Assembly (NCBI GenBank): GCA_903813345.2
Contig: CAIIXF020000005.1
Location: 19,039,375-19,099,374, forward strand
DNA from: Owenia fusiformis
Lineage: Eukaryota > Annelida > Polychaeta > Sabellida > Oweniidae
Direction: 5' to 3'
DNA: 60,000 nt
Shown here: in pieces, positions 1-10,192 of the stretch
Layout: every line of letters begins with the position of its first letter
How positions within the stretch are numbered: position 1 is the stretch's first letter
The notes under the pieces: generated by a model
Databases searched by the model: none
The model's input: only the letters and a program-made list of their open reading frames with translations
What the model was told of the DNA's origin: nothing
Program-made: the position numbers and the translations under genes

Positions 1-325
1 TTGTACCTTGTCTCTCCCATACTCCCAACCCTATAATGAAGCCTTATGTCTTGTGCCTTGCTCTTCCCCACTCTGACCCTGTAATGAAGCCTTATGCCTT
101 GTACCTTGTCTCTCCCTTACTCCTGACCCTATTATGAAGCCTTATGTCTTGTGCCTTGCTCTTTCACACTCTGACCCTGTAATGAAGCCTTATGCCTTGT
201 ACCTTGTCTCTCCCATACTCTTGACCCTATAATGAAGCCTTGTGTCTTGTGCCTTGCTCTTCCACACTCTGACCCTGTAATGAAGCATTGTGTCTTCACT
301 CTTGTCTCCCCCACGCCTTTGACCC
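1..325. repeat. Minisatellite with alternating 49-bp subunits
   Basis: Tandem copies of a roughly 49-bp unit built around ACCCTATAATGAAGCCTTAT. Two subtypes alternate: one begins TTGTACCTTGTCTCTCCC, the other TTGTGCCTTGCTCTTCC. The true period is therefore about 98 bp, starting near 1, 99 and 197, and the last unit (about 285-325) is degenerate. The array runs off the left edge, so its full length is unknown. Confidence 0.9.
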
Positions 326-363
326 TAATGTGAAGAGAGCTAACATGCATGATTCTATTGCAG

Positions 364-1084
364 GTGTTATAACTTATACACACTTCAAAATGCAAGAACA
401 AAAAGCCAATGCTTTGCCTACTACAGCTGCCATATCTGATGAATCAAATATAGGGTAAAACATATTATTATAAGAGGGAGTGGGGGCCTTCTGTGTCTGT
501 ATATCATATACCATAATTGTTGCATGTTCAATGTATGCATTTAAAGCTGAACCAACTACATACTGTATGTTGAAGAAACCTTGTTTCTTTTATGAGCCAT
601 TGTTTTATAAGAATTATAGATCAGAGGCTAAATGTTTTCAAATGGGTGACATGGTGTGATTTTATCAACTTTAACTTCTTTATATTTTAATATGCTAGAT
701 CCTCTAGCTATGAAATGTCAGAACAATTCTTGATAATACTTTCTCTAATTTTTTCATGTTGAGGATCCTAAATCATTCATTCTATAGCTACTAGTAACAA
801 AGATAATTTCTTTCATACTCCTTCAATTTTGTTTTTCGCAGTACACTGTACAGTTCAGCCTTTTCAATCATTGAGAATTGTCATTCAATCCTCAATGAAA
901 AAATACAGTGACATTTTCTACCGCCTCAGTATTTCAGCTTTGAATGGTTGAATTTCTTATAAGTTTCGATACCAAAATGTAAAATATTATATTATAAAAG
1001 TGTCATTTCTTTTATTTCAGGGGTCCTAAGCTACAGTCACTTCAAGTTGGAGGAAGCACGGACAATCAAACTACCACTAAGTAA
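364..1084 (+). CDS. Possible last two exons of a gene entering from the left
   Basis: Tentative model with exons 364-454 and 1021-1084. The first follows a good acceptor (TCTATTGCAG) and ends before GTAAAA. The second follows a pyrimidine-rich acceptor (TTTTATTTCAG) and reaches TAA at 1082-1084. Phases agree (enter phase 1, join phase 2). The peptide is about 50 residues, polar, rich in Thr, Gln and Ser, with no domain I recognise. The two exon starts resemble each other (in one frame VITYTHFK and VLSYSHFK), so an exon duplication or a different last-exon frame is possible. No clear polyadenylation signal was seen. The upstream gene body would lie outside the window. This could be chance splice-like sequence. 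Confidence 0.25.
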
Positions 1085-1334
1085 AAGAACTACAGATGAA
1101 AACAAAGGGAGGAAAACTATTTTATGAGTTTTTATTTTTTTATCTTGAGGGAAGTCATAATATGTCAATGAGAATTTTATGTATATCAGTACTTTATTTT
1201 AGTACATTATGTAACTGTGATATGTTACAGGTTTAGCCTTAGACTTGATTGGAGTACTTTAAAGGGTCAACCGAGACTAGAGATAAGTTTAGAAAGAGTC
1301 TGAAAAGTAGAAGCAATTTTACCATATTTTTATT

Positions 1335-3401
1335 AGCTCACATGGTGAGCTTTTGCAATCGCTCACTTGTCCGTCTGTCCGTCCGTCCGTCTGTCTGTCC
1401 GTCCGTCAACAATAGTGGCACGTTTTAAAACCTCTGTCGATAGGATTCCTGTTTTAAGTTATTTCTGTTCATCGTCAATACAGAAAACTCCCCTATGACT
1501 CCTGGTTCAAAAGCTCGCCTATTTTCAAAATGGCCGCCATTTTTGTCTCGCGAAATTCATTTTTGACTGGCACGTTTTAAAACCTCTGTGTCTAGGATTC
1601 CTGTTTTAAGTTATTTCTGTTCAACATCAATACAGAAAACTCCCCTATGACTCCTTGTTCAAAAGCTCGCCTATTTTCAAAATGGCCACCATTTTTGTCT
1701 CGGGAAATTCACTTTTGACCCATTTCCTAGCTTTACAAATAATTTCAGGTGTCCTACATTGTAAAAATCTGTGTCAATGTAAAGAGTAGATATATGAAAT
1801 AATTTTGTTACAAAACATCAGCAAAAAATTATATCTATTTTTTATTTTCAGCCATTTTAGTTAACATTGATTTGTCAATCTGACTTGTGAAATCCACTTT
1901 TCCGTCAACAACAGTGGCACGTTTTAAAACCTCTGTCGATAGGATTCCTGTTTTAAGTTATTTCTGTTCAACATCAATACAGAAAACTCCCCTATGACTC
2001 CTGGCTCAAAAGCTCACCTATTTTCAAAATGGCCGCCATTTTTGTCTCGCGAAATTCAATTTTTACCTATTTCCTAGCTTTACAAATAATTTCAAGTGTC
2101 CTACATTGTAAAAATCCATGTCAATGTGAAGAGTAGATGTATGAAATAATTTTGTTACGAAAAATCAGCAAAAAATTATATCCATTTTTTTTATTTTCAG
2201 CCATTTTAGTTAACATCCGTCTGTCTGTCCGTCAACAATAGTGGCATGTTTTAAAACCTCTGTCGATAGGATTCCTGTTTTAAGTTATTTCTGTTCAACA
2301 TCAATACAGAAAACTCCCCTATGACTCCTGGTTCAAAAGCTCGCCTATTTTCAAAATGGCCGCCATTTTTGTCTCGCGAAATTCACTTTTGACTGGCACG
2401 TTTTAAAACCTCTGTCAATAGGATTCCTGTTTTAAGTTATTTCTGTTCAACATCAATGCAGAAAACTCCCCTATGACTCCTGGTTCAAAAGCTCGCCTAT
2501 TTTCAAAATGGCCGCCATTTTTGTCTCGCGAAATTCACTTTTGACCTATTTCCTAGCTTTACAAATAATTTCAAGTATCTTACATTGTAAAAATCCATGT
2601 CAATGTAAAGAGTAGATGTATGAAATAATTTTGTTACGAAAAAGCAGCAAAAAATTATATCAATTTTTTTTTATTTTCAGCCATTTTAGTTAACATTGAT
2701 TTGTCCATCTGTCTCGCAAAATCCACTTTTGGACCATTTGCCTTAAACCCTCTGTCGATAGGATTCCTGTTTTAAGTTAATTTTGTTCAAGATCAATACA
2801 AAAAACTCTCCTATGACTCTTGGTTCAAAAGCTCGCCTATTTTCAAAATGGTCACCATTCTTGTCTTGCGAAATTCACTTTTGGCCCATTTCCTAGCTTT
2901 ACAAATAATTTCAGCTGTCCTACATTGTAAAAAGCCATGTCACTGTAAAGAGTAGTTGTATGAAATAATTTTGTTACAAAAAATCGGCAAAATATTATAT
3001 CAGTTTTTTTTATTTTCAGCCATTTTAGTTAACATTGATTCGTCCATCTGTCTCTCAGTCAGTCCAAAAAAGTGGCAAATTTAAACCTCTGTCAACACTT
3101 TTTAAATCCTCTGTAGATAGGATTCCCGATTTAAAATAATTTTGTTCAACATCAATAAAGAAAAAAAACCTGTGACTCCTGCTTCAAAATCTCGCCTTAT
3201 TTCAAAATGGCCACCATTTTGTCTCGGTAAATTCACTTTTGGCCCATTTCCTAGCTTTACAAATAAGTTCAGGTGTCCTGCATTGTAAAAAGCCATGTCT
3301 TTGTAAAGAGTAGTTGTATGAAATAATTTTGTCACAAAAAATCTGCAAAAAATTATACCCGTCTTTTTTATTTTCACTTTTGAGCAACACCATGTGAGCC
3401 C
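1335..3401. mobile_element. TIR element with internal tandem array of about seven units
   Basis: The ends carry matching inverted repeats: GCTCACATGGTG at 1337-1348 and CACCATGTGAGC at 3388-3399. Just inside the left end is a GTCCGTCTGTCC-type simple repeat (about 1370-1407). The body is a tandem array of full units of about 330-350 bp and short units of about 155 bp, starting near 1411, 1566, 1914, 2239, 2394, 2740 and 3070. Each opens with GTGGCACGTTTTAAAACCTC and contains AAAATGGCCGCCATTTTTG. No transposase is visible. Similar GCTCAC-ended elements with CCGT-rich starts are common in marine invertebrate genomes; the superfamily is not assigned. Confidence 0.75.
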
Positions 3402-5210
3402 AGTACCCACGGTACTAATTTTATTTACTTATACATGCCATTTCTTTACTCTAAGCATGCTATTTTCTGGCTCACATTATCTACCAAAAATTGAAAAATT
3501 GATTTTTCAATGATTTTTTCTATATTTGATCAGATATCTCATTTCTCAGAAAATAAAATTAGGGTTGCATGGGAAAAGATTGGCATGCTTTTTGAAAAAA
3601 TTGCTTCTGACAATTTACACTCTAATCTTTGCTGTTCCTTTAAGTACTCGGTTTGTCTATTGATTCCAGCATACCACCTGTCTAATACTGAAAGGAAATG
3701 GATCAAATATTTTTTATTATTTGTATAATATTATTCGTATTATATTATATAGTATCATAGATGATCTTCTATGAGTACCTGCATATTGTGATTGATAAAG
3801 AATGAAAAATGGTTGTATTTTATGGGGTAAAGATGGTTGAATCTTAGTTAGTCATACGAGAAATTATACTAGTGTATTAAATTAGTCTAGCAAAATGGAA
3901 ATATTTTCTGTGGAAACGATCAAACATTTACCTGCTGAAAAATAGATTTTAATATATTGATAGTTTTGAATATCTAAAAATGCATACTACTAATATTTAT
4001 GTAGATCCATTTTCATAACATAAGTAGAAGTTAATTAGATTTGTCGTATATTATTTAATTTATATTATTTGATTGTATTAATCGTATTCTTCTCAAGGGT
4101 TTGATATTGTTCACCCTGTGTTTTGTTGTTTATGGTGATATGCATGTATTGGTTTAAGAAATACATGTACAAAGATAAGGCAAGTGATATTTCTCATACA
4201 TTCCAATGAAAATGCAATAAGAACAATGTTCATAAATTGCATACATACCATTATGTACCATTACCATCGCAGTGTATGGTAATTAAACAATATTGGCTAC
4301 TCTACTACAAAGTTTTATAGAGTGTCAAAAATTGAGCAAATTTGGTTGAATCTTTTACTTCAATTATTTAATTATCTTATATTTTCTTTGGGGTACACTC
4401 TAAACTTGGTACAGTAGTTACAAGTGAAACTCAACTGTTTGGTGCAATATATGTTTTGCAATTACACGAGTAACTGCACAATGCATACGATATATTCAAT
4501 ATATTGTTGTTGTATTTGGGGATATCTATACCAAGAGTTAATGTTTAGAGGTTTATTGGAGATTCATTGAGGCCTCAAATCTGATCCAATATATATGGAA
4601 ATACTTAAAAATGTAACAACCATTTTAATTTTTTTGAAAATAGTGTGATATTTATCACTATGTGTCATGTAAAAATATCAGCAATAATATAGAAAAAATC
4701 ACAAATATACAAAGAATGTCAAATAAAAGATCCCAACGAAATAACTGTTCAATATGATCTAGAATATACTGAACATTTAGTTGGAAAATCTCTCCAGTTT
4801 GTTAAACCTTACATTGTAAATGTAAAGGTACATGTATATATAAAGAGCCTTCATTGCATTATTTTTACATTGATTGACTTGAAATTTTTATATTGACTTA
4901 AATTGAGTTGAAGTTTTTATGAGTGTTAATAAATTTTTGGCAATATATGTTACCACTGGTTACTTGGGTCTCTAGCCAATGAACTTGGACTAGGTTACAG
5001 AGGAGTCTTTGGAAAAAGGCTCACCATAAGAGTGTATGAGGGGTAAGATTTTGGAAACATGGCATGAAATCAATGAACAATGAGCTATAACTGAAGAGGT
5101 TAAGGTTAGACTGACTTGAAATTACAAAATGATGAGATGCTAAGAGTACTAAGATGTTGGCCGTTATCTGTTTCCATGGCAACAAATCATAGGACTTATT
5201 TTACAGTGAT
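3402..5210. other. AT-rich intergenic sequence, nothing recognised
   Basis: No ORF with coding character, splice-consistent exon pair, RNA gene or clear repeat was found here. The short ORF at 3510-3728 is AT-driven and has no recognisable domain. Confidence 0.6.
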
Positions 5211-5370
5211 AACTTTAGAAATTATGGTCTAGTGGTCAGATTAACTCCAAATCCATACAATTATTACTCATATAACTTTAGAAAACATGGTCTAGTGGTC
5301 AGATTAACTTCAAATCCAAACAATTATTACTCATATAACTTTAGAAAACATGGTCTAGTGGTCAGACATC
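5211..5370. repeat. 63-bp tandem repeat, about 2.5 copies
   Basis: Units begin at 5211, 5274 and 5337 with AACTTTAGAAAACATGGTCT or close variants and differ at only a few bases. The 63-bp period is a multiple of three, so frame +1 stays open across it (ORF 5232-5453). The repeat explains that ORF, and no coding function is supported. Confidence 0.9.
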
Positions 5371-5564
5371 TTCACATTTTTGGCAGTATTGGTTACCATG
5401 TTATAAAGGGTTTACTATGTAATTCTGTGTGCATTAGGGTGGCGGCAATTTAAAAATGGCTGTCTATAAAAATAAATTGTAAATTAACATTACTTACTTT
5501 TGTGTACCCAGTTTATCATTTATCATGTGTTTACATACTTCATTAATTAATTCAAAAATAGTTA

Positions 5565-6383
5565 CAGTAAAACCTGTCCGATGGAATACCTCTCTGTAGG
5601 GAAAACCTATGAACAAGGAATGCTTTTCAAAAGAACCAAATATTTTTCCATTGACTTACATGTTAACGGACCCTCTCTGTAGGGAAAACCTGTGAACAGG
5701 GAACAAGGAACACTATTTTGGGGCAAATTATGAAAATTCACCTGTGAACAAGGAATATGGTATATTGGTGACACTGTATATTCCATTAATTTTCAGAGGT
5801 GTGAAGGTCTTACGCCAATATCTGATTCTAAAAAGCTTGGATTAATATGATTGAGATAAGCCAATTGTTTACACGGTGAAGCATCCCACCCACTGTTAAT
5901 TACCCTGATATATTTTAAAACTAATACTAATCTGTCACTTATTATCATAACACTAATTCTTCCTTTCAACAAACCTAATTACATCTAATCAGTTGTGATA
6001 ATCTAGGGACTGACACAATTGTTTTATGGAGATAACAGATAAGTACATGTGTCATGTTGAGCCAAATCTATCAATAATTACAACAACTAGACATCATCAT
6101 ACGCCAGCATCAGCGGCTAAAATCAACATCGGGAGAATGCTCCTTACCCTCAGCTAAAGGAGGGAGGTGGGAGACCTTCATCTTCCAAGATGTCACAACA
6201 AGGTCTAGCAACCAAGTATGGAGTTGGCATTGGTAAAATGAATTAATGCTCAAATATATACAAAAATGCTTATTCTGCAATTCTGAGTTTGCTGAAAGTG
6301 CGGCCCCTCTCTATAGGGAAACCCTCTGAACAAGGAAACTTTCCTCCAGTCCGAAGAGCATTCCATGTTCACAGGTTTTACTG
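5565..6383. mobile_element. pogo/Tc1-mariner-like MITE with TA duplication
   Basis: Perfect inverted ends CAGTAAAACCTGT (from 5565) and ACAGGTTTTACTG (to 6383), flanked by TA at 5563-5564 and 6384-6385. A TA target and CAGTAAAACCT-type ends fit the IS630-Tc1-mariner group, especially pogo-like MITEs. Inside, the phrase TCTCTGTAGGGAAAACCTGTGAACA recurs in pieces at about 5590, 5670 and 6305. No transposase ORF is present, so the element is non-autonomous. Confidence 0.8.
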
Positions 6384-6810
6384 TATTTTCAAAATTAAGT
6401 CTTCTGTATAAATCAAGTGAGCTATATAAACAGATGATATCAAGGTTTGCCCATTAGGTCTTAAATAGTCTTTTAGAGAAATATATAGGCTAGTGTGCTC
6501 AAACTATCCTGAAACTTCTTCCTGACAAAAATAGTAAATAACCAGGCAGTAGTATTGAAAAAATATTGTCCCTTTTTGGCAAAACCTACACCAATAAGGA
6601 ATTTGGTTTCATAGGCCTATCATAATTTCCCTCTTGAGTAGAGGTCCTATGGCCTTGAGACATAACCGTATAACATTTTGCTCAAAACACGATACTGGTA
6701 TTTGCATTATCATAAAATATTTTTCCTGGAAAATGTCAGCTATTTTGAATTCAGCAACCATCTTGGGAATTCCTTGAGCAGTCCTAATTTCCCACTGCAT
6801 CAGAATAAGA

Positions 6811-7494
6811 ACGGATAGGTAGTGATATGGTGGACTGAATTCAACATTGTTTTTCTCTTAAACCAATCATTGAAAACATTCTGTAAAAAACACGATCCTT
6901 TATGTAATGGTCACTGATTGACAACAATTTAATTTGAAAATTATATATATTTTATATTATTGTTTTTGTGAAATTTTTTTTGTTCTTTTCTACCAATTTT
7001 TGAGAATGAAATAAAATATCTATCCGAACCTTGTTTGGATAAAGTAGCATATACAACATTTTCTTAGACCTCTCAATATCATAGTTATACAAAGGAAAGT
7101 TTGGTTCATTAAAAAAAGTATCCAAATTGATAAAAAATTAAAGTATACCTTTTATTTCATAATAAGATACTAAGGTACCCAACTTAACTTTCCTTCGTAA
7201 AATTATTGAGAGCCCTTAAAGCGATGTGTACTGTATATGTCATTTTGTTCCAACGAGGACGGTTCGAATAGATGTTTCATTTCGTTCCGAACATATGGTA
7301 CCAAGAACAAAAGAAGTGTCTGATATGTTTTCTAAAACTATATATATAGAAAAGTAGATGAAAATTTTACAAATTAAATTGTTACCAATTATTCGAAAGA
7401 CGACCATTAAACTGACACGTGTAATTTTTTCAGATTTTTTTATGATTGGTTTAAGAGAAACATGTGTTCAATTTTGTTCACCATATCGCTACCA
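6811..7494. mobile_element. Imperfect palindromic (fold-back) element
   Basis: The arms are inverted copies: TCTCTTAAACCAATCAT at 6854-6870 pairs with ATGATTGGTTTAAGAGA at 7442-7458. Pairing continues outward through GGTAGTGATATGGTG (6817) against CACCATATCGCTACC (7480). The interior is AT-rich and non-coding. A related sequence occurs at about 54045-54480, so this is a dispersed family. No target duplication could be fixed. Confidence 0.65.
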
Positions 7495-8558
7495 AGCCTT
7501 TGCAGCAAATCCGCTAACTGGAATATGAGTTCATAAAGATTACTCTAACGTAAAATGGTGGCCATTTTGAATTCAGTGGCCATCTTGAAAATTCCTGAGG
7601 GGTAGGGGTGACACTTAAAGTGAAAAAAGTAAGAAAAAATGTCTTGAGTGTACCATTATTAAAACTAACGTACACGTAATTATGTAAAAAGGAAGTTTAA
7701 CTGATAGCTTCAAAAATCTTCAATACTTCCTAAATCATCATTTTATCAAAGAAATAAAGAGTTTATATTTTTGCTGTGAAATCATTGCCGCCCCAAATGT
7801 TCAAATGAGGATAACGTCATACCTTAATCCAAGAGCTTCAAATTCAAAAACTAATCCGTGGACTGACAAAAATTTAGATTGAAAATGGTCGATTTTTCAG
7901 GGGTGAACATATTATACCCACACCTTAATGAACTTAGGTTAGACCCTTATTTGAATGGCATATTTAAAGCCTGGGGCCATAGCGTCATTTTTTTTTACTT
8001 ATATGTGTCTTCCACCAACCATGCCCTTTTTACATTTTAAATATTCCAAAAGATCATTTATTCCATAGAAAGGTTCTATGTACAGAACGACTCATTTAGT
8101 GTGAAACATCAACATTGATTGATGGAACATTATGATTTCACTCTTCAGAGAATATGATTTATCAATATTTAAAGAAAACATAAAAAATTGTGAATTTTGT
8201 TTTTAAATAAAGTCGCGCAACTCAACATGTAGTCCCTCGATTTTGTTATAATGACGATACGAGTCTACGTCAAAGTAATAATACATTGGTAATATTCAAT
8301 ATCAAGAAGATCTGCTTCTTGCCCAAACTCGTCCTTTAATATAGGTAGTTCCTCCATTTTGTTATTTTGACTAGTTGGGCATGGGGAACAACAGTAAATC
8401 TTATCCTCATCCTTACATAGTTTAAGATTAAAAAAAAGTTAACCAAATGCATAGCCTATATCACAAATTAAATCAAACACTACATTTTTCAAACACTATG
8501 TGCCAACTTTATTTATTTACTTATGAGTCACGCTTTGTTAAAACAATGTTTAAGTAAT
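7495..8558. other. Non-coding stretch, no gene supported
   Basis: The palindromic phrase GGTGGCCATTTTGAATTCAG at about 7558 also occurs in changed form at 6737, hinting that the neighbouring fold-back element reaches further out. A 30-codon minus-strand frame near 8254-8365 begins with a methionine but has no domain and no matching splice partner. Nothing else is recognised. Confidence 0.5.
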
Positions 8559-8563
8559 CAAAT

Positions 8564-9453
8564 CAGGCACGTTGCCAGGATTTGCCGAGGGGGTTCACTT
8601 TTCCCAAAAATTCCAGGGGGATTCACTTTGGCAAAGGAGAGGGAGTTGTTTGTAGAATGAATCGCAGGAGTTATATCATGCATTTCGCGTATGTTTTACA
8701 TCCAAAAAAACATCAATGCACACATCAATAAACATTTTATTGACTTTAAGATTGCACCATATAATACCCAAAAATATTTCTCATTTTCAAGGATTACATG
8801 TATCTATCGATTAACACCCAGGCATTTTCATTTTCAAACTTCAGAGGACTGGAAACCATTGATCATATTCGCTTTTGAATAATATAGATGCTGTTTTATA
8901 GGTTAGATAGGATAACAGGAAAGTAAATCTTTAATACACACCTTATTCGGTTGTTTTGGTTTATATCGCAACACAAAAAGGTGTATATTAAAGATTTACT
9001 TTCCTGTTATCTCAAAATCTGCTTGGAACTGTACCATTGGATAATTGGAAATTCCTCAAAGAGAAAATTCTAGGGATTAAGGAATGTGTACCATTTATAA
9101 AATTCGAGAAATTATTGACATTCATGGAATCTATATAAAACAACATTTATATTATTCAAAAGCGAATATGATCAATGGTTCCCAGTCCTCTGAAGTTTGA
9201 AAATGAATATACCTGGAATTTAATCCATGGCCATAGATAATCCTTGAAAATGAGATATATGCTGCAATCTTATAGTCAATTACATGTTTTGAAGTGTATT
9301 GATGTTTTTTGGATGAAAAACATAAGCGAAATGCATGAAAAAACTCCCCCAATTCATTTTACAAACAGCTCCCCCTCCTTTGGCCCAAAATCACGAATTT
9401 TTGGCCAGGGAGGCCGACCCCCCCCCCCCCTCCCCCTCCCAGCTACGGGCCTG
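8564..9453. mobile_element. Palindromic MITE with 5-bp target duplication
   Basis: Ends CAGGCACGTTGCC (8564) and AGCTACGGGCCTG (9453) are imperfect inverted repeats flanked by the direct repeat CAAAT at 8559-8563 and 9454-9458. The two halves (about 8564-8900 and 9130-9453) are long inverted copies; for example AGAGGACTGGAAACCATTGA near 8843 pairs with its complement near 9174. The right end has a C-run of about 14. No transposase is present. CAGGGGCGTAGC-like ends are widespread in marine animals; the superfamily is left open. Confidence 0.8.
8910..9013. repeat. Inner hairpin at the centre of the palindromic MITE
   Basis: ATAACAGGAAAGTAAATCTT on the left and its complement AAGATTTACTTTCCTGTTAT on the right form arms of about 33 bp around a loop of about 37 bp. 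The arms are more alike than the outer arms of the host element, so this may be a younger nested element or the original centre of the fold-back. Confidence 0.8.
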
Positions 9454-9553
9454 CAAATAATTAGGTATTTGTATGCGTTGTGCTCTGTTTCAGTTTATTT
9501 CGGTGTCTTTCGTGGCTGCAGACTCAATAGTGTCATGTGCTCAAATTGTAAGC

Positions 9554-9925
9554 TGTTACTGTGCTACACACTACCCTTTCCCCATACTGTAACCTAGCTG
9601 TATTTCTTAAAAGGGATACAGGCTACAGTGAAGTCGCAAATGGAGCGTGTATTCTCTATCTTTGCCTAGAGGGCTTTTCTGGTAATAATACAATGTAAAC
9701 TGCTCGATGAATCTACAATGTAAAATTGTAGAACATTTGAAATATACTGTATGTGAAATCTAGCATACCTTCAAAAATGTGGAAATAAACAAACGCCCTT
9801 CATTTTCAACTTCATTGTAGCCTGTATCCCGTTTAAAGAAATACAGGCTACAGTATGGGGGTAGGGTAGGGTAGGGTAGGGTAGGGTAGGGTAGGGTAGG
9901 GTAGGGTAGGGTAGGGTAGTGTGAT
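9554..9925. mobile_element. Inverted-repeat element with two mirror hairpins
   Basis: The left arm reads CACACTACCC, TTTCCCCATACTGTA, then TATTTCTTAAAAGGGATACA. The right arm reads the complement from about 9815 to 9925 and ends GGGTAGTGTG. Within each arm GATACAGGCTAC and its partner also form a local hairpin. The spacer of about 190 bp is non-coding. The right arm contains a pentanucleotide expansion that the left arm lacks. Confidence 0.7.
9857..9919. repeat. (GGGTA)n microsatellite, about 12 copies
   Basis: An almost pure GGGTA run embedded in the right arm of the surrounding inverted repeat. The mirror position in the left arm (about 9565-9580) has only a single short ACCC tract. The unit is five bases, not the animal telomere hexamer TTAGGG. 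Confidence 0.95.
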
Positions 9926-10192
9926 ATATAAAATAATATAAGTGCAATGGTTTTATGAAACGGCTATAAAATATTTATTTAGCTTCGGAACACTGAAAAG
10001 TCCGCAAAGTCTCCTTTTAAACGATCAATATAATATGCACTTTCTGAATATTTGAAAGCATAAAAACTCTTAAAGACACACACACCCTTTAACAGTTTTT
10101 ACTCTGTTTGATAAATTTGTTAGAGCAACCGATTATATCTGGCTAAAAATGGAAAGAGGCATACAGAGGGTGGAAATGTCGGCCATTTATAG

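Noticed and set aside
8254-8365. Minus-strand start-like frame MEELPILKDEFGQEAD
   Set aside because: Short, no domain, and no phase-matched partner exon or convincing donor could be found.
9152-9597. ORFs in the palindromic MITE
   Set aside because: They run through inverted arms and a C-run; mirror ORFs exist in both arms, as expected of a fold-back element.
9857-9919. Interstitial telomere
   Set aside because: The unit is GGGTA (five bases), not TTAGGG, and it lies inside an arm of an inverted repeat.
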